From: a bacterium
GTDB lineage: Bacteria > UBA9089 > CG2-30-40-21 > SBAY01
DNA length: 64,000 nt
Assembly (NCBI GenBank): GCA_040757115.1
Contig: JBFLYA010000001.1
Coordinates: forward strand, 1 to 64,000
Direction: 5' to 3'
Positions 15,001 through 30,000 of the stretch are shown in pieces; position 1 is the stretch's first letter; each line of letters opens with the position of its first letter. The notes beneath the pieces are model-generated. The model did no database searches. It worked only from the letters and a program-made list of their open reading frames with translations, and was not told where the DNA came from. Both the position numbers and the translations under genes were made by a program.

Positions 15001-18000
15001 TAACCATTTCCATAGAGAGTAACTATCGTGCCTACAGTTCCCGCGGTGGGAGTAATCTGGACTAACTTCGGTGCTATCTTAAACAGTAACGAATATGCCG
15101 ATGTGCCGGTATTTATTCCCCAGACGGTAATAGTAGTCGTCCCAATTCGTTGAACATCTACGGTGAAGGTAGTTGAGAACGACCCACATCCTTCTGAAGT
15201 AATCATAGTAATAGTCTGATTAGTTCCAAATTGAATTTGCACTGACTCATTACCACCAAATCCATTACCTGCTACCGTAACCACACTACCAACTGTTCCT
15301 TCTGTTGGTGTAACTAAAATAATATTCGGTCCAATAAAATAGGTATTGCTTGCAGATACATCTCCCTCTTCCATATCAACGGCAACAACCGTTGTCGTTC
15401 CATAAGGTTGAGTATCAACTGTAAATGTCGTTGAGAAACTACCTTGTGCATAAGTTGAGGTCATAGTAATAGTCTTATTTGTCCCAAAGAGAATATGAAT
15501 GGTATGACTGGCGCCAAAACCATTACCGGTTACCGTCACTGTAGAACCAACGGTGCCATTAGGTGGTATAACTGTAGTAACCTTTGGTTTTATGGTAAAT
15601 GTCTCGATTGCAGAATTGAGTGGACAGGTCGCCTTGATTGTAGTAACCCCACTTTGTTGGGTATTAACCGTAAAGGTAATTGTCCATGTCCCTGAAGCGT
15701 TAGCAGAAACCGTTGTAATTGACCTGGTAGTTCCAAAATCAATCCGCACGGTTGAAGCAGAACCAAAACCATCACCTTCTAATGTTACTATTGTCCCCAC
15801 TGTGCCTTCTTTGGGTGTAGAGGTATAGATTTTTGCCATTACATAGAAGATATTTGATGCTCGCTTTTCGTATTCAAGCATTTGTGCATATTTATATGAA
15901 TTCCAGGCAGTAAATGTAGTTGTTCCTGCTGGCTGTTGAATATTAAAGTCATAGACCAAACTAAATGTCCCTGCCTGACTGGCATAAGTACCACCATAAG
16001 GAGGTGCTGGTGGTGTTACACTAGAATCCGTACCATATATTGTCCCAAAATCAACATAAATCCCTTGACTTGCCGCATAGCCTGTGCCAAAGAGGGTAAT
16101 TTGACTTCCCACCGTCCCTTTAGTCGGTGAAACCCAGACTAACTCTGGAATTATCTTGAATAAATCATCTACACCACCTGTATCATCATCTTCAAAACAA
16201 GAAGTTGTATCTGTGCCATAGATAGTCTTTGTTCCATAGGATTGGGTATCAACTGTCCATGTGCCATTAAATTCACCTCTATCCGTTGCCGTCGTAATCG
16301 CAATTGTTCGTGTCCAGCCAAATCCAATCAGCACCTCACCACCACCGGTATAACCATTACCCGAAACGGTAACTATAGTCCCTACCGTTCCCTTAATTGG
16401 AGTAATGCTAACAATATGTGGTACTATTCGTAAGGTATCTGTAGCTTGTTCACGACCTGTAGGTTCTTTCGGACCGATAGCCATCGCTGTCGTTGTTCCA
16501 AAGACTTGAATGTCAATGGTAAATGTTTTCGTAAATGTCCCTGAGGCATTAGTCGTAGCAATAGTAATGGTGGAATTATTACCAAAGGCAATACGGATAT
16601 TGCTATTTTCAGTATAACCTCTACCTTCAATCGTAATTGTTGTTCCTACGGTAGCAGACTTAGGTGTAAGTGTAGTAATTATCGGTAAGATAAAGAAGTA
16701 ATTGCGTGCCCATTGTGCTGTGCTCAGACCAATAACCTTAATAGTTGTCGTGGCAAAAGGCTGAGGTATAGAAACTACACTCTGATCGAATTTTGCAGTA
16801 AATGTCCCTTCTGGAGAGACTCTCGGGTGAGTATCTGGCTCAATAATCACAAATCCCGTATTAGCAACTAAACCATACTCTGTCCCATAATCAATTGTTA
16901 TATTTTCTCCATTTACACCATCTCTACCAAAACCTGTTCCCTTAATAGTAATTATAGTTCCTATTGTCCCTGTAGTTGGACTAACCACAGTAATTTCTGG
17001 AATAAGAACAAAATATCTATACTGGTCAGGTCCTTTATTCCAGTATTCACCCCACTTATCTACTTCCTGAGTGTTAAGTCCTGTAGCCACAATCGTCTTG
17101 GTGCCAAAGTATTGGGTATTAACCGTAAAGATAGTAGCAAATGTCCCGGCATTGTTAGTTGAAACTGTGGTTATAGTTAAGGTTGTGCCTAAATCTATCT
17201 GCACTACCTCATTAGCACCATAACCATCACCCTGAATAAGAATTGTATCTCCTACCTGTGCCTTCCATTTATCTGGCACATCAAAATGTGGCACTTCTAC
17301 TTGCCGACTGATTAGTGTAATATGTGAATTTATCTTAAATAAGTCATCACTGCGATGATTATCCAGATCAAAGACATCAGCCGCCACAATTGTATGTGTC
17401 CCTGCCGGCTGTGTATTTACCGTAAAGGTAATACTGAATGTTCCACAGGCATTTGTCTTTGTTTCGGTAATAGTGGTAGTCTGACCAAATGTTACCCGCA
17501 CGGTAGCCGTAGCCGCATAACCATCACCAGCTATAGTTACAATTGTTCCTACAGACTGTGCCCTTGGTGTAACCAACCAGATATGCGAAATTATCTTAAA
17601 GGAATCTACATCCCTATATTCATCTTTATCAAAGTCATTGTATCCCATCCCTCCTGGTATCATACGAAATGCCTTAATAGTTGTCGTCCCATAAGATTGT
17701 GAATTAACATTAAATGTAATTGAAAATGTCCCATTATAATTTGCAGTCTGTTGGATTATTGCCCAGCTAGTCCCAAACTCTATCGTTACTGTCCCCTGAC
17801 GATGATAACCATTTCCATAAACTGTAATTGGCAATCCTACCGTCCCCACAGTAGCGGTAACATAAACAATATTATGCGTAATCTTGAAATAAGTATGATA
17901 TTGTGTAGTAGTCCGTTCCCCGACTGCATTGACCGTATGTGTTCCATAGCATTGTTCATCAACCGTCCATTGTGTTATAAAACTACCATTGCCTGCTGCA

Positions 18001-21000
18001 GTTACCGTTGTAATACTCATATTTGTCCCAAATTCTATACGAATAAGTTCACTACCACCATAACCTGTTCCACTTACCTCTACTACAGTTCCCACTGTTC
18101 CGGTAAGAGGTGTAATACTAATTCCAGGGATAATTATAAAGTAATCATAATCCTTTGTAATCTGACCTGTGGCTGTAATAGTAGTTGTTCCCACAGGTTG
18201 AGTATCAACCACAAATGTGGCACTAAATGTTCCATTAGGTCCGGCAGTAGACATAGTAATACTTATATGTGTTCCAAAATCAATCTGGACAATTTCACTT
18301 GCCAGATAACCACTTCCTATGATAGTAACTTGAGTCCCTACTTGCCCTGAAGGAGGAATTACACTTATAATTTCTGCCTTTATAAAGAAGTTATTAAATG
18401 CCTCTTGTTTAGACATACCTTCAAGTGTTCCTCTACTTCTTACCGTAGTAGTTCCTGCTGGTTGAGTATTAATAGTGAATATATAAGTAAACTGTCCAAT
18501 ACCATTACATGTAGTTATTATATTAAATTCAACTGTAGTTCCAAACTTAATTTTTAGCTCATCCCCTGCATCATAACCATCACCATAAATTGTTACCCGA
18601 CTTCCTACTGTCCCTTGTGTTGGCGAAACGGTATGAATCCTGGCGATAATGGTGAAACTACCCATCAAAACTCGCCCTGATGTGAGTCCTGTTACCACAA
18701 CACTCTTTGTCCCAAAAGTCTGCACATCAACCGTAAATGTCAATGAGAAACTACCGTATGCATCTGAAGTGGTAATAGTTATAGTCGAATTAACCCCAAA
18801 CCTGACATGAATGGTCTCTGTTGCTTCAAATCCATCACCCGTAATAGTAACCACTGTCGTTACTGTCCCTATGGTTGGGGTAAATAGTGTAAATTGCGAT
18901 AAAATATTAAATGTCCCGCTTGCCTGCTGACCTGTATTTATGCCTCTTGCAGTAATCGTTGTCCAGCCATATCGTTGAGGATTGATAGTAAATGTAGTGC
19001 TAAATGAACCTGAATCAGTCGTCCTGGTAACAATGATACTCACCGTCGTTCCAAAATCAACCTGTATCTCTTCACTCGCTCCAAACCCACTACCGGCTAC
19101 TGTAACGATTGACCCAACAGTATTGGCTTGTGGCTCAACCTTGAATATCTCTGGCTTGATAACTATCAACCGATAATCTTGCACCAAATCAACCTCATTT
19201 ATATCTGTGGCAATAATGGTTGTCGTGCCGTAAGGTTGCGTATTGATTGTGAAGGTAATTGTCCATGAACCCTGCGGTTTAGAGATAACCGTTGTAATCG
19301 TCTTTGTCGTTCCAAAGTCAATCTGAATAGTATGAGTTGCACCAAATCCATTACCGCTTACCATAATAATCGTTCCTACTGTGCCTTCTATTGGACTGTA
19401 ATAAATAATTTGTGGCAAAATAGTAATGGTAGCAATTGCCTCCTCACTTCCTCTTGCCTTGATAGTCGTAATTCCATATCTCTGTGTATCGATAGTAAAT
19501 GTAGTTGTAAAGCTGCCTTCGGCATAAGTTGAGGTAACTTGAATACTTGGCGTTGTCCCAAAGTCAAGATGAACTATCTTGTATGCCCCATAACCATTGC
19601 CTTTAACCGTGATAATTGCACCGACAGTCCCTGATGTTGGTGTAAGAGAGATAACATTTGACTCGATACTTAAAGTCCCTTCTGCCTTTATTACTTTACT
19701 ATCGCTATGAGCAACAACAGTAGTAATTCCGTAGTGTTGGGTATCAATGGTAAAGGTAGTAGTGAAGCTACCTTCGGCATAAGTTGAGGTAGTTTGAATA
19801 GTTAGTGTTTTTCCAAACTCTATCCGAATGATGGTTGAGGCATCGTAACCATTACCTCTAATAGTAATTATCGTCCCTACAGTTCCAGAGGTAGGTGAAA
19901 TAAGAATGATATTCGGTAGAACAGTTACACTGCCATAGCGATGTAATCCCTGGTCATCTCCATGAGCACCTACTGTCGTTGTGCCATAAGGCTGCGTATC
20001 AATAGTAAATGTTGTGGAGAAACTTCCTTGTGCATAGGTTGAGGTAAGTTGAATAGTCGGTGTAGTTCCAAATTCTATCCTTATTGTCCTTGAGTTGCCA
20101 TAGCCATTACCACAAATAGTAATGATTGTTCCAACCGTGCCTTGCGTTGGTGACAGGTAGATGATATTGGGTAATATAGTAAGAGTCTTTTCTGCATTAA
20201 TACCATCGCCATGTCCCTTTACTGTAGTTGTCCCATAGGGTTGAGTATCAATAGTAAATGTGGTAGTGAAGCTACCTTCGTCATAAGTTGAAGTAAGTTT
20301 AATAGTTGGTGTTCTCCCAAACTCTATACGAATCCTTCTATAAGCCTCAAAACCATCACCCCTCACTATAACTACCGTTCCAACTGTCCCTGTATTTGCG
20401 GTAACATAAACGATATTTGGCAGGATAAAGAATGTCAGGTTATCGGCATCGGCACCGGTAGTCATACCTGTTGCTTTAATCGTTGTCACACCATAAGGTT
20501 GTGTATTGATGGTAAAGGTAGTAGTGAAGCTACCTTCTAACTCTGCTGTCACAGTGGTAATCGTCATTGTCGTGCCAAAATCTACCTGGATTAACTCACC
20601 TGCTTTATATCCACCACCGCGTAATGTAACTACTACACCGACAGTTCCTTGAGTTGCAGTTACTGACACTAATTGCGGCTTAATCACATACTCAAACTTC
20701 CAACTGCTCTTGCCAGTCATAACCCCAATTGCCTCAATAGTCGTCGTGCCTATCGGTTGAGTATCAACCGTAAAAGTAGTGGTGAAGCTACCGCAGTATT
20801 CTGCAGAAACTAAGGTAATTGTCTCTGTCGTTCCAAACTTAATTCTTACTAACTCACTTGAACCATAACCATTACCTCTAACTGTAACTACACTTCCTAC
20901 TATGCCTTCTTTTGGCGTAATTAGTATAATCTCTGGAATAATTCTGAGTCTATCATCATCTGAGGCAATATCTCCTGCAATAGCCTGGACATCCACTGCC

Positions 21001-24000
21001 ACAATGGTCGTCGTGCCATAAGGCTGTGTATCAATGGTGAAGGTGGTTGAGAAACTACCGTGTGCATAAGTAGAAGTCATAGTAATCGTTTGATTAGTTC
21101 CAAAGAGAATATGAATGGTATGACTGGCGCCAAAACCATTACCTGTAACCGTAACTATTGTCCCTACTGTAGCTACCGCAGGAGTAACTGAAGTAATAAC
21201 AGGTTTAATTCTAAATGATTCCGTAGCAAAGTTAAGTGGACAGGTAGCAGTAATTAAGGTATTACCACTCTGTTGCGTATTAACCGTAAAGGTAATGGTA
21301 AATGTTCCTGAGGCATTAGCAGAAACCGTAGTAATAGACCTGGTAGTTCCAAAATCAATCCGCACGGTTGTAGCAGACCCAAAACCATCACCTTCTAATG
21401 TTACTATCGTCCCCACTGTGCCTTGTTTCGGTGTAGATGTATAGATTTTTGCCATCACATAGAAGATATTCGATGCCTTCTTATCATCACCTTGTGGTAT
21501 CGCGTGAGTATATGAATTCCAGGCAGTAAATGTGGTAGTGCCTGCCGGTTGCTGAATTCTGAAATCATACACACTACTAAATGTTCCCGCCTCACTGGCT
21601 GTTCCATAAGCAGGCAGGAGATGATCTACCTCCCAGTCTTCATCCTTATCTGTTCCAAAATCAACATAAATTCCTTGACTTGCCGCATAGCCTGTGCCAA
21701 ATAATGTAATTTGTGTTCCTACAGTTCCCTTAGTCGGTGATACCCAGACTAACTCAGGAATTATCTTGAACAGGTCATCTACTCCACCCAGGTCATTATC
21801 TTCTACACCAGAAACAGTATCAGTAGCATAAATAGTCTTTGTCCCATAGAATTGAGTATCAACTGTCCATGTCCCATTAAATTCACCCGTTGGATTTGCC
21901 GTTGTAGTTGTAATCGTCCGTGTCCAGCCAAATCCAATCAGCACCTCGCCACCACCGGTATAACCATTACCATAAAGTGCAACTCTCGTTCCCACCGTCC
22001 CTTTAGTCGGTGTAATACTAACAATATGTGGCACTATTCGTAAGGTATTTGTAGCTTGTTCACGACCTGTAGGTTCTTTCGGACCAATACCCGTCGCTGT
22101 CGTTGTTCCAAAGACCTGAACATCAATGGTAAATGTCTTTGTCCATGTGCCTGAAGAATCTGTGCTCGCCATAGCAATCGTTTGATTATTACCAAAGGCA
22201 ATGCGAATGATAGCATTTTCTGAGTAACCTTTACCTTCGATCGTAATTGTTGTTCCTACAGTGGCGGATTTCGGTGTAAGTGTTGTAATCTTCGGCAGTA
22301 TAAAGAAATAATTTTGTGCAAACTGTTTGGTACTGCTACCATAAACGACAATAGTCGTTGTCCCAAATGGTTGGGGAATATCTACTATGTTTTGTAAAAA
22401 TGCTACAGTAAATGTTCCTTCTGATGAAACTCGAACTGGTTCATAAGGAGGTTCGATACCCTCTACTCCATATTCAATATGAATCAATGTCCCATAATTA
22501 ATCTCTAAATATTCACCATTTCCTAATTCATCTCGATGACCATAACCTGTTCCACACACAGTAATAATTCTTCCTACGGTTCCGGTAGTTGGAGTAACTA
22601 CAGTAATTTCCGGGATAATGACAAAGTATCTGTATTGGTCAATACATTTTTGCCAATATTCACCCCATTTATCGACTTCCGAAGTTGTAACTCCGGTAGC
22701 AACAATTGTTTTTGTTCCAAAGTATTGCGTATTTACCGTAAATGTGGTGCTAAATGTCCCTGCATAATTAGTGGTTACCGTTGTTATTGTCAATGTTGTT
22801 CCTAAATCTATTTGAACCATTTCTGTCGCACCATAACCATCTCCAGTAATGAGAATAACATCTCCAACTTGTGCCTTCCATTTATCTGTTACCACAAAAT
22901 GTGGTATCTCTGAAGTCCTACTAACTAAGGTGATATGTGAGGTTATTCTGAATTCATCGTTATCACAATGATTATCCAGATCAACTAAATCAGCCGCAGT
23001 TATGGTATGACTACCTGCTGGTTGTTCATTCACGGTAAAGGTAACACTAAATGTCCCGCAGACATTTGTTGAGACTTGAGTGATAGTAGTTGTCCAGCCA
23101 AAATTTATCCGAACTAAAGCCAAACTCGCATAACCATCACCAGCAACTGTAACAATTGTCCCCACTGACTGTGTCTTTGGTGTTACCATCCAGATATGTG
23201 AAATTATCTTAAAGCAATCAATATCACTATAATCTGGTGTATCCCATAAATCTTGTAATCCTGCTGGTCGGTCACGCTGAGCAATAATTGTCGTTGACCC
23301 ATAAGGTTGGTCATTAACCGTAAAGGAAATGCTAAATGTCCCATTAATATTTGCCAACCGTTGTATCATTATTGGCACAGTGCCAAATTTTATCGTAACG
23401 GTGCCATTTCGATGATAGCCATTACCATAAACCGTAATTGGTAATCCAACCGTGCCTACCGTAGCAGTTACATAAACGATATTATGTGTAATCCTAAATT
23501 CCTTATTGAATGAAGTGTTTGATGGTGCACCAACAGCAGTTACAGTATGTGTGCCATAACATTGTTCATCAACCGTCCATTGTGTGCTGAAATAACCTGA
23601 TGCCTGTGAAGTTATAGTCGTAATTGTTCGATTTGTGCCAAATTCTATGCGGATAAGTTCACTGCTACCATATCCAGTTCCACTTATCTGGACTATTGTT
23701 CCTACTGTTCCAGTTTCTGGGGTAATGATAATTCCAGGTGTAATGACAAAATATTGATATGCACCAGTAATCTGACCCGTTGCTTTCACCGTTGTCGTTC
23801 CCACCGGTTGAGTATCAACCGTAAATGTAGTACTAAATGTCCCATTTGGTCCTGAGGTAACCGTAGTAATCGTCAGATGCGTGCCAAAATCAATCGTGAT
23901 AAGTTCTGCTGCCTTATATCCAGTTCCTTGAACCGTGACGGGTGTTGACACGGGTCCAGAAGATGGCACAACTGATGTAACTTCGGCCATAATAAAGAAA

Positions 24001-27000
24001 TAATTATATGCTAACTCTTTAGACTTATTTGTCCCTCTACTCCTAACAGTTGTTGTTCCTGCTGGTTGAGTATTAACTACAAATGAATGGAGAAATTGTC
24101 CGTTAGAATTAGATGATTGAACCTCTGTAGATTCTTCATCCGTTCCAAATTTAAGGACTATATCTTCTATGGCAGAATATCCATCTCCTCTTATTGTAAC
24201 AACTGTCCCTACCGTCTGACGATATGGAGTAACCTCATATATTCGCGCAATAATCTTAAATTTACCATAATCTACAACACCACTGGTTAATCCTTTTGCA
24301 CTTATCGTCTTAGTTCCATAAACCTGGGTATCAACCGTAAATGTCATTGAGAAACTACCATAAGCATCTGTTGTTGTCATCGTAATAGTGCCAGTATTAC
24401 CAAATCCAATACAAATCCCCTCGGTTGCACCATAACCATTTCCAGTTACCGTCACGATGCTATATATCTTTTCACCAGTAGTTGCCACAATAAGAGCTTC
24501 TACTACCCCAGATGTAGGTGTAATAAGTGTAATCCTTGGTAAGATAGTAAATGTGGATGTAGCAATAACATTTTCCGCTGCTGATAATGTTGATGTTCCA
24601 CTTGCTTTAATTAATGTCGGTCCCTGTTGTTGAGTATCCACAGTAAAACTGATACTGAATGCCCCCAATTTATCAGTTCTGGTAATAATTCTGGGTCTTG
24701 TTGTCCCAAAATCAATTTGTATCCCTTCACTTATCCCAAAACCATTACCGGCTACTGTCACCTCACTACCAACAGTTCCTGATTGAGGACTAACTAAAAT
24801 AATATTCGGTAGTATCTTCACGGTAAATGTTGCATCTTGTGCGCCGCTATTCACACCAATAACTCTAATTGTTGTTGTGCCATAAGATTGCGTATCAATT
24901 GTAAATGAGTATTCAAATTCACCTTTATAATCACTATTATACCAGATAGTTCTGGTTGGATTATTCCCAAACTCTACTCGTATTGGTTCCACTCGACCGA
25001 AACCGCTACCTTTTACTGTCACGGCACTACCTACACTTCCCGCATAAGGTGCCACTGAATCAATATGTGACAAGATAGTAATAAATGTCGAAGTCCCATC
25101 TTGTGAACTCATACCGATAGCAAAAATAGTTGTTGTCCCATAAATTTGGGCATTAATCGTAAATGTCGTGCTAAATGACCCATTATTTTCTGCCTGGGCA
25201 ATAGTTGCTGTATTTGTAGTCCCAAATAATATATGGACTTGCTCATTAGAATAATAGCCATTACCTCGAACAGTAATTATTGTGCCAACTATCCCCTGGG
25301 TTGGAGTAACAAAGATAATCTCTGACCTTATCTTGTAAATATATCTTTCATAAGACTGCCCGGTGGATGACCCTACGGCTATAATACTTGTAGTTCCATA
25401 AGATTGAGTATTAACGGTAAATATGGCGGTAAAGCTACCCGAGGCAGTGCTGGTAACCGTAGTAATAGTCCGTTCCGTCCCAAAGATAATACTAATCATT
25501 TCAGTAGCACCAAACCCATTACCCGCAACTGTAACCCAACTACCAACAGTTCCTTCCGTAGGAACTATAGAGACAATATTAGACAGGATAACAAAAGTAG
25601 AAGTTGCTGTAGCTGGAGATGTTACTCCTGGAGTAGAATCAACATCCGTCGCTATAATCGTCGTTGTCCCATAAGGTTGAGTATTAATTGTAAATGTAAC
25701 GGTAAATGACCCACCGCTTTTCATATTCATCTGGGTAATATTAATTGTTGTTCCAAAATGAATACTGGCACCATTTGCCGGATAATTAAATCCATTACCA
25801 TAAACAGTAACTACTTTTCCAACCGTTCCAGAAGTTGGGGTAACATAAACTATCTTAGGTAAGATTTCGTAACCCAGAGAAACTTGTTTAGATACACTAC
25901 TTTCATCTTTTGCCCAAACCTCTCTTAGTGGATAATGCATCTGTTCTGGAACTGTAAATATGGTTGAGAAACTTCCATGTGAATAAGAAGATGTTAGAGT
26001 TATGGTTGCTAAATCAACTCCAGTTACACCAAATAATATCGCTATCGTCTTAGAGGCATTAAACCCATTTCCTGCGATTGTTACTTTACTTCCTACTATT
26101 CCGGATTGTGGTGTAAAGACAATGATATTGGGTTCTATCTTAAATTCATGCCTGGCAATAATTCCTTTAGAATCAATAGCAGTTATCGTTGTTGAGCCAT
26201 AAGGCTGGGTATCGATGGTAAAGATAACTGTGAATAAGCCATTTCCATCAGTTGATATACAAGTAATACTCAATGTCGTTCCAAAATCTACTCTTACATA
26301 ATCGGTCCCTGTAAAACCATCACCGCTCATTGTCACTATAGTTCCTACTGTGCCCTGATTAGGACTAACATCAATTATCCTTGATAATATCCTGAAGAAG
26401 ACGGTAGCAGTAGTTCCTGTATTCACACCTTTAGCTATAACTGTTGTTGTTCCTACAGGTTGCCCATTAACAGTAAATGTCGTACTGAATGAACCATAGT
26501 CCCCATCAATATTAACCAGTGGAACAATAGTTACTGTCGTCCCAAATGAAATCAGGATTTTCTCATTTGGAGCACCACCAAAACCATTACCCGCAATTGT
26601 CACCGTCGTACCTACAGTTCCATCACTCGGGTTAAATACCGTAATATTAGGTCTTATCTTAAACTTATCCTCTGCAGATATATTCTGTGCATCCTTAGCT
26701 TTAATCTTACAAGCATCACCACTTGCATAGTCTCCGTATGCATCAGCCCGCTGAGTATTGACCGTAAATGTAGTTGTCCAGCTACCATACGCTGTTGAGG
26801 TAACGGTTGTAATTGACGAATGCATACCAAATTGTATGACAATAGGACTTGTGGCATTAAATCCATTCCCACTCAAAGTAACTATCGTTCCGACTGACCC
26901 TGTTTGTGGGCTGACATAGATAATCTTTGGCAGTATCTTGTAGGTATTGCTCGCAGAGCCTAAACTACCGTAGCCAGTAATCGTTGTTGTGCCGTAAGGC

Positions 27001-30000
27001 TGGGTATTAATGGTAAATGAAACGCTAAATGTGCCATTGACATTAGCAGATACAGTCTGAATCGTCGGTGTCGTGCCAAAGCCAATCCACACCAACCCTT
27101 CTTTCGGATACCCATTGGCAGTAATCGTTACCACACTCCCAACCGTGCCTTCACTCAACTCTACCTTCCAAATAGCAGGTAGTATGGTGAATGTCCCATA
27201 ATCTGTCTCTTGTGATGATCCTGAATATCTTGCTTCTACTGTTGTTGTTCCACCTGGCTGAGCATCTACCGTAAATCTTACCGAGAATGTCCCATCTGTG
27301 CTTAGCTCTTTTTCAGCTATCCAACCTGGTCGTATTCCAAAGATTATCTTTATGAAATCACCTGGATTGTTATATGGATATCCATTCCCTTCTACGGTAA
27401 CAAAACTACCTACTGTCCCGGCTGGCGGACTAATCAATGTTATCTCTTGCGTCACCGTAAATGTAGCCTTTGCACTTGCTCCGGAGGTAGTTCCTGTCCC
27501 AACTATCCATTTCTCTCCATATTTCTGCGTATCTACGGTAAACACTGCCTGTAATACACCCAGTCTATTCACCTGACTAACTAATATCGTTGGTGTCTTA
27601 CCAAATCCTATCACTACTTGCTCTGATGCCCCATATCCATTACCACACACCGTTACCATACTCCCTACGGTCCCGTATAGCGGTGAAACGGAAACAATAT
27701 TGGGTATAATCCCAAACTCAGTCGAGGTCACTCTCTGTTCCAAATCTAAAACACTTATTCCTATTATAGTCGTTGTCCCATAAGGTTGAACATCTACCGT
27801 AAAGGTAGTGGTAAATGACCCCGTTACTTCTACTATCAAAGTCTTCCTTGTTGGTGTCTCGCCAAAGGCTATCCGTATATTCTCGCTCCTCCCATACCCT
27901 GTTCCTTGAACTGTCACTACACTACCTACCCTCCCTCTGGTCGGTGTTACTTTAAATATCTCTGGTATTATCTTAAAGAACTTATACGCACTCTGCTCTG
28001 CCTCCTGACTCAACCCAAATACCCTTATCGTCGTAGAACCATAAGGTTGTGTATTTACTACAAAATAAGTAGTAGTAATCGTAAATGTCCCATCTGCACT
28101 ACTGTTACCACCTCCAGAACAACTTTGCAAACTACCAAAATCATAATATATAGGTATTCCCTGACCATAACCATTAACATCTACCCTCACTGGTGTCCCG
28201 ACTGTCCCTATGGATGGTGTAACTAATATTATCTCCGGCATTACCTTGAAATACCTTATATCCTCTTGCTCTATACTCATCCCTCTGGCGATAACTGTCT
28301 TTGTCCCGTAAATCTGTGTATCTATAGTAAATGTCGTCCCAAATGTCCCTACTCCATTTGTAGATATAGTTGTAATGGTATTCTTATTCCCAAAACTTAT
28401 CCGAATCAATTCACTCGCTCCATACCCATCTCCGGTAATCGTCACAAAACTACCTACTGTCCCTTTTGTCGGCGTGCTTGCTGTTATATTTACCTCTATC
28501 CTGAATGACCGGCTATATTGATGGTTATCTCTGTCATATAGCCCATATCCGGTAACTGTCCTTGTCCCATAAAATTGAGTATCTACGGTAAAGGTAATAT
28601 TGAATGTCCCTCGTTCACTACTCCTACCCGTAGTTATCGTCTCTGTCGTCCCAAATTTTATCTGTATCTCCTCTGTTACAGCATATCCTGTCCCAATTAC
28701 CGTGACTATCTTCCCTACTGACCCGGCAGTTGGACTAATCAATATCTCTGATGTAATCACAAATATTTCATCATCTGTGGGAGATGGAGTGAAATCAACT
28801 CCTTTTACTATCACACTTGTTGTCCCATAGGCTTGTGAATTTACAGTAAAGTAAACGGTAAATGTCCCATCTGTTGATGCCTCTAAATAATCATTTATTG
28901 GTTTACCTTCATATTCATAATCTGGATCTAATCCAAACTGTATCCAGATATCATCATTTGCCCTATATCCATCTCCTGATACGGTTACCCGTGTTCCTAC
29001 TGTCCCTGTATCTGGTGTAATATCAAAGATATGTGGTAATATGTTGAACTCATCTGTATCCACTGCCCCTGAATTAATTCCATATGCCCGAATAGTATGT
29101 GTCCCATATCTCTGACTATTTACTGTAAATACAGCCGTAAATGAACCCATCGCATCTGAAGTAGCCGTAGTAATAGTTGATGTCGTCCCAAAGTCTATCT
29201 GAATTAATTCTGTGGCATTATACCCATTACCTCTAACGGTTACTACAGTCCCTACTGTCCCTTCCTTTGGTGTAACCTCGGTTATCCCTGTCTTAATACT
29301 AAATGTCCCGGTATCTTGTGTAGTTGAATTAATCCCATAAGCACGGATGGTGGTTATCCCTACTGGTTGGGTATTAACGGTAAATACCACACTAAATGTC
29401 CCGTTAATATTAGCACTAATGGTATTAATCGTCAAGGTCGTGCCAAAATCTATTTGCACTAATTCTGACTGCCCAAACCCATCACCGCTTACGGTTACCT
29501 GTGAATTTACTACCCCTTCTCTCGGATATATGCTGGTAATATGTCCGATTATCTTAAATTGTTTATATGCTTCTTCTAATTCATTACCTTTGCTGGGTAG
29601 TTGATATTTACCATAGGCTCGCACACTCGTAGAACCATAAGGTTGTGTATTAACTACAAATGAATGGGTAAATGTTCCACCAGGTCCTTGTATGTGCATC
29701 AAACTTACTATCTGGCTACTACTACCAAAATCTATCCAGACATACTGCTCACCACCTCCACTATATCCATCTCCTGATACCGATACTAATGTCCCTACAC
29801 TGCCAATTGTCGGTGTAATCAATATCCGAGGAATAACTTTGAATTTAGTCTCTACCTGCCGCCCAGAACTCATCCCACTTATTATCACTGACTTCGTCCC
29901 ATAATCCTGTATATCTACGGTAAATTTAGTTGAAAATGAACCATAGACATCGGTAGTAGTTATCGTCAGTGTCTTTGTCGTCCCAAATTCTATATGTATC

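Larger units (their letters stand above)
15774..21389 (-). repeat. Higher-order block, 21 units; first copy of a recent duplication
   Basis: Twenty-one spacings separate the loops at 15774 and 21390 (5616 bp). Starting at the left marker, the spacings are 312, 273, 264, 315, 291, 297, 288, 255, 246, 267 and 255 bp. The next block has 306, 273, 264, 318, 291, 297, 285, 255, 246, 261 and 255 bp in the same order. Linkers also correspond: a tatgaattccaggcagtaaa stretch occurs near 15895 and again near 21511. This block carries the longest linkers in the window together with their paralogues in the next block. Four AEG-turn units (loops 19599, 19854, 20109 and 20358) lie near its N-terminal-side end. 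Confidence 0.75.

Noticed and set aside
17751-18350. Plus-strand open frame of 199 codons, the longest on that strand
   Set aside because: It lies exactly antisense to the giant repeat frame and reads as a Cys/Tyr/Ser/Asn-rich antisense image of the repeats. Similar antisense frames recur with the repeat period, and none has a credible start or a family match.
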